A stretch of 64,000 nt of DNA from CAIWXH01 sp964555675 (GTDB lineage Bacteria > Chloroflexota > Chloroflexia > Chloroflexales > Chloroflexaceae): positions 165,620-229,619 of the forward strand of contig CAZKTU010000001.1 in the NCBI GenBank assembly GCA_964555675.1. Reading direction: 5' to 3'. Each line of letters begins with the position of its first letter. The stretch's first letter is position 1. The notes under the pieces were generated by a model, which did no database searches, was not told the origin of the DNA, and saw only the letters and a list, made by a program, of their open reading frames with translations. Position numbers and translations under genes: made by a program. Shown piece by piece: positions 60,351-64,000 of this stretch.

Positions 60351-61538
60351 TTAATTTTGAGGATTGTTAAGCATGTTTGCAATTTCTGTTTTTTCTCTGA
60401 TGACCTTCTTCTTCTTTTTCTTGTTTTTATCACCATATATTTCTGCAATCAAATCATAATCTTTCAGATTTTCGAGTTCTCCGTCTTTGTATTCAAAATG
60501 AGCACGCTTGAATGCCTCTTCGAGTGAAATATCAGGATCTGCATTGAGAACAATATGGACTCTTCTGCAAAGAACAACGTACGCCTTTTCATCTTCGGTC
60601 TTTTCAGGAATAGGAGGAGTAACAAGATTGAGTTCATAAACCTTATTCATATCTTCAACAAGAGTTTCTGGAATAATCCATTTACATACTCTTGCATTAA
60701 CATGATTAACTGGAAAGTTATAAGGCGTCAATGCTTCATTATATACCAACATTGTAAACATTGCTGCATATTTATGAACACACGATGGATCTCTTGAATC
60801 TGGTTCTGTTTGAGAACGAGAATATCTTGCTTCTTTTTCTTCAGTTGTAAGAAGAGGAAAGTTGTTATGAGATCTTGCTGCATCTTCTTTTGCAATAGAG
60901 TTTGACATGCAAAGATTGTTCTTCCTGAAAAGAAACTCTCTTGGTGTTAGACGAGTATTACGCTTTTCCCGGTCGATGAGTTTATTGAAAAAATCGCAGT
61001 CATCTCCATACATGATTCCAACCCATAGTTTCACAAATTGTTCACTACAAGCAAACCATTGCTTATAGTATAATGTGTTATACTTGGGATCTCTTGCGGG
61101 GATCCCACAAATCCAAGTGTTGGTATGAGGGACAAGAGTAGTTCCTGTGTTGTCAGTAAACTGAAATCTGATAGTATCAAATGCGAAACAGCATTCACTT
61201 CGAATTTGAATAGGTTCATTATTGAACTTATCATTCTTGAATGAACTAAACTTATTCGTGGAAAGTCTCCAATTTTTGGAGTGGAACTCAAGATGATTAG
61301 AAATCCATGTTGAATTTTTACCTTCAATCATTTCGATGTAATCATTGGGGTTCGTTGTTGGAGAGATTTTGACTGGCTGTTTTTCATCAGAAACAAAATA
61401 CAGAATATGATCAATCTGATCTTGAGGTCTAACGAATCCATCATTGGGGGATCTGTAGACCCTTCTCAAGACAAGGCTTGAAATCATATCTCTTAATGCA
61501 GAGACGGTGATTTTTGGAGCGGTATTGGTTGTTGACAT
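60351..61538 (-). CDS. Hypothetical protein
   Basis: 395 residues, soluble, mixed alpha/beta. Parts such as IRSECCFAFDTIRFQFTDN and NTWICGIPARDP look like a well-packed core. The Lys-rich stretch DKNKKKKKKVIREK near residue 375 may bind nucleic acid or act as a localisation signal. No family recognised. GC-richer like its neighbours at 56.7-60 kb and 62.7-63.8 kb. The C-terminal end (NMLNNPQN) stops right at the repeat and gap. Confidence 0.55.
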   Translation of the reverse strand: MSTTNTAPKITVSALRDMISSLVLRRVYRSPNDGFVRPQDQIDHILYFVSDEKQPVKISPTTNPNDYIEMIEGKNSTWISNHLEFHSKNWRLSTNKFSSFKNDKFNNEPIQIRSECCFAFDTIRFQFTDNTGTTLVPHTNTWICGIPARDPKYNTLYYKQWFACSEQFVKLWVGIMYGDDCDFFNKLIDREKRNTRLTPREFLFRKNNLCMSNSIAKEDAARSHNNFPLLTTEEKEARYSRSQTEPDSRDPSCVHKYAAMFTMLVYNEALTPYNFPVNHVNARVCKWIIPETLVEDMNKVYELNLVTPPIPEKTEDEKAYVVLCRRVHIVLNADPDISLEEAFKRAHFEYKDGELENLKDYDLIAEIYGDKNKKKKKKVIREKTEIANMLNNPQN

Positions 61539-61606
61539 TTCAAATAAAGTGATCGTTCGCTTGGATTGATTTTCTTTATACGCTTTTTTATTTCTTTAAC
61601 TCAAAC

Positions 61607-61625
61607 ATATTTTTTTTCATTTTTA
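61607..61625 (-). promoter_or_regulatory. Early-promoter-like element
   Basis: Minus strand TAAAAATGAAAAAAAATAT, 69-87 bases before the start at 61538. Confidence 0.5.
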
Positions 61626-61638
61626 CTCTTTTGATTTT

Positions 61639-61651
61639 CACTCATTGAGTG
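61639..61651. terminator. GTGA-type palindromic terminator of Ran-like gene
   Basis: CACTCATTGAGTG, 13 bases beyond the minus-strand stop at 61665. Confidence 0.72.
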
Positions 61652-61664
61652 GTATTTAAAAATA

Positions 61665-62201
61665 TTAATAAAGAGATGAAGATATTTCAATATCATCATT
61701 ATTCAAAAGCCTTTTTATAAAATATGAGAACGGTTTTTCATAATTATAATTAGACTTCACAGAAATATCATAATATTTCATGTTTTTATCATGATGAAAT
61801 GATATATTATCATTTTTTACTTTTCTATTTTTTATATCAACCTTATTACCACAAAGAACAATAGGAATATCATTCTTACAATATCTTTTAAGAATATTGT
61901 ATTCTCTTTCAAGAGAATAATATGTGAGTCTCGAGGTTACATCAAACATAATAATTGCACAATCAATATCGCTTAAAATCGAAAAATCTGTTGTAAATTC
62001 TTGACCGGGTTTATCTATGCAATTGAATATTATATTCTCACCTAAATTCGTATTAAAATTGATATTATTAGAATTATCAATGCCTATTGTAGGATTATAC
62101 TGTTTAATAAATTCAGCATTTGTATGCCTTTTAATAAATGAAGTTTTACCTACACCTCCAGATCCTATAATTGCAACTTTAAAAATATGAGAAACTGTCA
62201 T
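61665..62201 (-). CDS. Ran-like small GTPase
   Basis: 178 residues. GSGGVGKT P-loop (13-20), switch I YNPTIGID (35-42), DKPGQE in switch II (63-68; cellular Ran has DTAGQE), GNKVD (118-122), and a Ran-specific region FHHDKNMKYYDISVKSNYNYEKPF (split, about 135-158), close to the cellular FHRKKNLQYYDIS..SNYNFEKPF. The acidic Ran tail is replaced by DDIEISSSLY. Probably derived from a host Ran gene. Gln in switch II is kept, while the altered neighbouring residues may affect hydrolysis. It may interfere with nuclear transport. Confidence 0.9.
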   Translation of the reverse strand: MTVSHIFKVAIIGSGGVGKTSFIKRHTNAEFIKQYNPTIGIDNSNNINFNTNLGENIIFNCIDKPGQEFTTDFSILSDIDCAIIMFDVTSRLTYYSLEREYNILKRYCKNDIPIVLCGNKVDIKNRKVKNDNISFHHDKNMKYYDISVKSNYNYEKPFSYFIKRLLNNDDIEISSSLY

Positions 62202-62236
62202 AATTTACTGAAAAATTTAAATAAAGTTTTAAAATA

Positions 62237-62254
62237 AATATTTTTTTCATTTTT
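62237..62254 (-). promoter_or_regulatory. Early-promoter-like element of Ran-like gene
   Basis: Minus strand AAAATGAAAAAAATATT, 36-53 bases before the start at 62201; it overlaps the previous gene's palindrome at its outer end. Confidence 0.55.
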
Positions 62255-62267
62255 CACTCGTTGAGTG
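62255..62267. terminator. GTGA-type palindromic terminator
   Basis: CACTCGTTGAGTG, nine bases past the minus-strand stop at 62277. Confidence 0.72.
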
Positions 62268-62276
62268 TTAACAATT

Positions 62277-62504
62277 TTAAACCATTGATAGAATTTTAAT
62301 ACAATGCTCCGAACCATCATATCTATAATAAATATCATTCTTTTCATCATAATATTCATATTCATCAATACCATCAACAATAATTAATACATCTTCGGTT
62401 GTTGGTTGTTTAATTGTAGTTGTTAGTACTTCTAACCATGATATATCATCAAATAATTCACCAATTTGAACAACATATTTAACACCGAACTTGCTAACTT
62501 TCAT
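62277..62504 (-). CDS. Small acidic hypothetical protein
   Basis: 75 residues with an acidic, Tyr-rich second half (VDGIDEYEYYDEKND). Strand-helix-strand pattern. No family. Bounded by its own promoter-like element and palindrome. Confidence 0.5.
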   Translation of the reverse strand: MKVSKFGVKYVVQIGELFDDISWLEVLTTTIKQPTTEDVLIIVDGIDEYEYYDEKNDIYYRYDGSEHCIKILSMV

Positions 62505-62536
62505 TTCAAAAAACTTTTTAAAAAGTTTAAAAAATA

Positions 62537-62553
62537 AATATTTTTCATTTTTA
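62537..62553 (-). promoter_or_regulatory. Early-promoter-like element
   Basis: Minus strand TAAAAATGAAAAATATT, 33-49 bases before the start at 62504. Confidence 0.5.
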
Positions 62554-62559
62554 AGTTAT

Positions 62560-62576
62560 GTCACTCAACGAGTGAC
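62560..62576. terminator. GTGA-type palindrome, extended
   Basis: GTCACTCAACGAGTGAC. It is the last common-family copy in the window. It lies 147 bases beyond the stop at 62723, with the T-rich repeat in between, so that repeat would be in the 3' untranslated region. Confidence 0.65.
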
Positions 62577-62577
62577 C

Positions 62578-62712
62578 TTTTCAGGGTTTTTTGGTCCTTT
62601 TCAGGGTTTTTTTTTGTTTTTCTACTTTTTTTTGGTCCTTTTCAGGGTTTTTTTGTTTTTTACTTTTTTTGGTCCTTTTCAGGGTTTTTTGTTTTTTACT
62701 TTTTTCAGAGTT
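62578..62712. repeat. T-rich tandem repeat with GGTCCTTTTCAGGG core
   Basis: Four to five irregular units of GGTCCTTTTCAGGG followed by T runs and GTTTTTTAC. On the coding (minus) strand of the flanking gene it is A-rich with CCCTGAAAAGGACC. It lies between the stop codon and the palindrome; probably a slipped-strand repeat in the 3' untranslated region. Confidence 0.75.
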
Positions 62713-62722
62713 TTATTTATTT

Positions 62723-63751
62723 CTATTCTTCAGTTTCTTCTTCAGCTTCTTCTTCAGCTTCTTCTTCAGCTTCTTCTTCAGCTTCTTCTTCGGCTTCTTC
62801 TTCTTCAGCGGCGTGAACAACCTTTTTCTCAACGCTTTCTTCCACTTCTTCTTCCACTTCTTCTTCAAAAACTCCTTTTACAGCTTCATAACACTCGAAA
62901 GATTTCAATGTTTCATATGTTTCAGAAGTAACATAAGTAAGCTTTGAACTAATAGTTTTCAATTCATTGATATCTTCATCAGCGAGGGCGACGATATCTT
63001 CAGAAGTGTTGATACTACCATTAGAGTTATCTTTACCGATGATTGTATATTTTGATTTTTCAGAAGGATTGGAAACGCCAATAAATTCATGATCTTCATC
63101 TTTGAAGTGATAGACGAATTTCTGAACGCCGACAATGCCTGTATCAAATCGTTTCAAAGTTATTTTTGACTGAACAATGGGAGCAGTTGAAGTTGAAGCA
63201 ATTGCTGGTGTGATAGATTTGACAGGCATCATAATTGACGGTTTGACTTGAAGTACAGACTGAGTAGTATTCACCGATTGAAGGACGGATGATAAATTCG
63301 TAGAGGGATTTGTCATTACGGACGCACCCGATTCAACAAATTGGATATTTTGTTGAACCAGATAATTACGAACAGTATCATAGTGATTCTTGTTAAAGAT
63401 CACACAATTCCCGTTTTTGGACATATGTTTGATTCCGATATCACTAATTGCTGCTTTCAAAGCTTTATAATGATTTTGCATAGAAGCAGAGTAGTATCCT
63501 TCACCAGAGATTGACGAAGACTTGTTGGTTGATTTGGCACCATGATCTTTTGTAAGAGTCAATACTGGCGTGTTAGCATTGGTGACAGTGTTAACTCGAG
63601 ATGAAGGAATGGAAATGTTCAATACTGAAGGTCTGGCAACAGGATTGGAAGTAGACGAAGTGAAAAACCGAGTAATAGCTGCTTCGATGGCATCGACATC
63701 TTTTGATGAAAGTGATGCGATTTCAACTGCTAAGTTTCGAATGATACTCAT
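62723..63751 (-). CDS. Acidic-tailed protein paralogous to the gene at 56746
   Basis: 342 residues from the ATG at 63749-63751. An earlier in-frame ATG at 63820 exists, but the paralogues begin MSS/MSA with a helix, matching MSIIRNLAVEIA. Residues about 75-140 (SASMQNHYKALKAAISDIGIKHM...NHYDTVRNYLVQQNI) align with the gene at 56746, and a later fold (FVYHFKD...KYTIIGKDN) matches its C-terminal part. No HMG-like insert is present here. The tail is nearly pure Glu/Ala (AEEE units, after about 295). GC-richer than average. Probably an abundant virion or DNA-associated protein. Confidence 0.65.
   Translation of the reverse strand: MSIIRNLAVEIASLSSKDVDAIEAAITRFFTSSTSNPVARPSVLNISIPSSRVNTVTNANTPVLTLTKDHGAKSTNKSSSISGEGYYSASMQNHYKALKAAISDIGIKHMSKNGNCVIFNKNHYDTVRNYLVQQNIQFVESGASVMTNPSTNLSSVLQSVNTTQSVLQVKPSIMMPVKSITPAIASTSTAPIVQSKITLKRFDTGIVGVQKFVYHFKDEDHEFIGVSNPSEKSKYTIIGKDNSNGSINTSEDIVALADEDINELKTISSKLTYVTSETYETLKSFECYEAVKGVFEEEVEEEVEESVEKKVVHAAEEEEAEEEAEEEAEEEAEEEAEEETEE
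62745..62803 (-). repeat. 12-base coding repeat GCTTCTTCTTCA
   Basis: Five units, in frame, encoding (A/T)EEE at the C-terminus of the acidic-tailed protein. Confidence 0.85.
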
Positions 63752-63821
63752 ACTGACGGGTCGGAAGGGTAAGCTTGGTTGGTAACTGTTTCTCTGGGAA
63801 AATGTTTTGGAAGGCCTCAAA

Positions 63822-63843
63822 AATTATTTTTTTTTCATTTTTA
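63822..63843 (-). promoter_or_regulatory. Early-promoter-like element
   Basis: Minus strand TAAAAATGAAAAAAAAATAATT, 71-92 bases before the start at 63751. Confidence 0.5.
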
Positions 63844-63858
63844 GGTCCATGAAAAATT

Positions 63859-63893
63859 TTTCATATTGAAAATAAAATATTTTTTCATTTTTA
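63859..63893. repeat. 35-bp direct repeat, copy 1, containing promoter-like element
   Basis: TTTCATATTGAAAATAAAAT followed by ATTTTTTCATTTTTA; identical to 63966-64000. The minus strand contains TAAAAATGAAAAAATATTT. Confidence 0.75.
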
Positions 63894-63965
63894 CTTTACT
63901 GCCCCGGTATACACCCGGCTAAAACCTCACATATGGTTTTTTCATTTTTTATCCTAACAAACATA
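63894..63965. other. Non-coding stretch with unusual GC-rich segment
   Basis: Between the two 35-bp repeats lies ACTGCCCCGGTATACACCCG and an ATATGG segment, GC-rich for this genome. No open frame or known RNA fold is visible. It could be a leader or a boundary. Confidence 0.4.
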
Positions 63966-64000
63966 TTTCATATTGAAAATAAAATATTTTTTCATTTTTA
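63966..64000. repeat. 35-bp direct repeat, copy 2, at window edge
   Basis: Exact copy of 63859-63893, running to the last base. A further minus-strand gene probably starts beyond the edge in the same repeat context, or this is a repeat array. Confidence 0.75.

Noticed and set aside
60134..60448. Open frame of about 100 residues across the repeat and the N run
   Set aside because: It contains unknown residues and consists of repeat translation; it overlaps the real gene at 60351.
4520..62576. Palindromes as a CRISPR array or rho-independent bacterial terminators
   Set aside because: Copies are not regularly spaced, have no spacers between them, and sit at individual gene ends in a eukaryotic virus genome; no cas-like genes.
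62491..62947. Phe/Leu-rich plus-strand open frames over the T-rich repeat
   Set aside because: They are translations of TTTTTC and CTTCTT repeats antisense to the Glu-rich tail; no independent signals.
1..64000. tRNA genes or other structured RNAs
   Set aside because: Intergenic gaps are mostly under 100 bases and AT-only; I saw no cloverleaf or GTTC-type T-loop. A tRNAscan search would be needed to exclude them.

Overview
This window is a piece of a large, strongly AT-rich eukaryotic dsDNA virus of the nucleocytoplasmic large DNA virus (NCLDV, Nucleocytoviricota) group. Hallmark genes are present: major capsid protein, family B DNA polymerase, the two largest RNA polymerase subunits, an A32-type packaging ATPase, a VLTF3-like late transcription factor, an mRNA capping enzyme that runs off the left edge, A18-like and D6/D11-like superfamily 2 helicases, a SNF2-type helicase, dUTPase and an ATP-dependent DNA ligase. 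The capsid protein N-terminus and a cluster of 2-cysteine adaptor domains point to the iridovirus/ascovirus/marseillevirus side (Pimascovirales-like). I cannot name a family or species from sequence alone. A 100-base run of N inside a tandem repeat (60243-60342) shows this is a scaffolded draft assembly.

Layout. 1-14.3 kb: capping enzyme, VLTF3, packaging ATPase, two RING proteins, two protein kinases, small unknown proteins and a nuclease-like protein. 14.4-25.2 kb: capsid protein and DNA polymerase as a divergent pair around a 19-bp inverted repeat, then RPB1. 25.2-32.6 kb: a methyltransferase-like gene, three consecutive genes carrying 2-cysteine adaptor domains (the third fused to a helicase), and small membrane proteins. 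32.6-42.4 kb: a third kinase-like gene, an acidic-tailed GC-richer protein, an internally duplicated membrane protein, RPB2 and a membrane thioredoxin. 42.4-56.7 kb: dUTPase, a fucosyltransferase-like enzyme, a Ras-like GTPase, the A18-like helicase, Cys-rich membrane proteins, a WGR-ligase fusion, a DUF1796-like protein, a CbbX-like AAA ATPase, a C1q-type fibre protein and a half-size transporter. 56.7-64 kb: GC-richer genes (two paralogous acidic-tailed proteins, a SNF2 helicase, an unknown protein), a Ran-like GTPase, and T-rich tandem repeats.

Expression signals are the most striking feature. Almost every gene end carries a short palindrome of one conserved sequence, TTACTC-nnn-GAGTAA. 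Convergent genes share one copy. From about 55.9 kb to the right edge the palindrome changes to (T)CACTC-nnn-GAGTG(A). Upstream of many genes, mostly 25-90 bases before the start codon, sits AAAAATGAAAAA(A)TATT on the coding strand, close to the poxvirus early promoter core. Several divergent or upstream regions are perfect palindromes up to 60 bp that contain this or a related element. Together with capping enzyme, RPB1, RPB2, VLTF3 and A18/D6-like helicases, this suggests a virus that brings its own cytoplasmic-type transcription machinery with a compact one-gene-one-hairpin layout.

Genes whose function I do not recognise are labelled as such. Membrane segments, folds and motif positions were read by eye and not computed.
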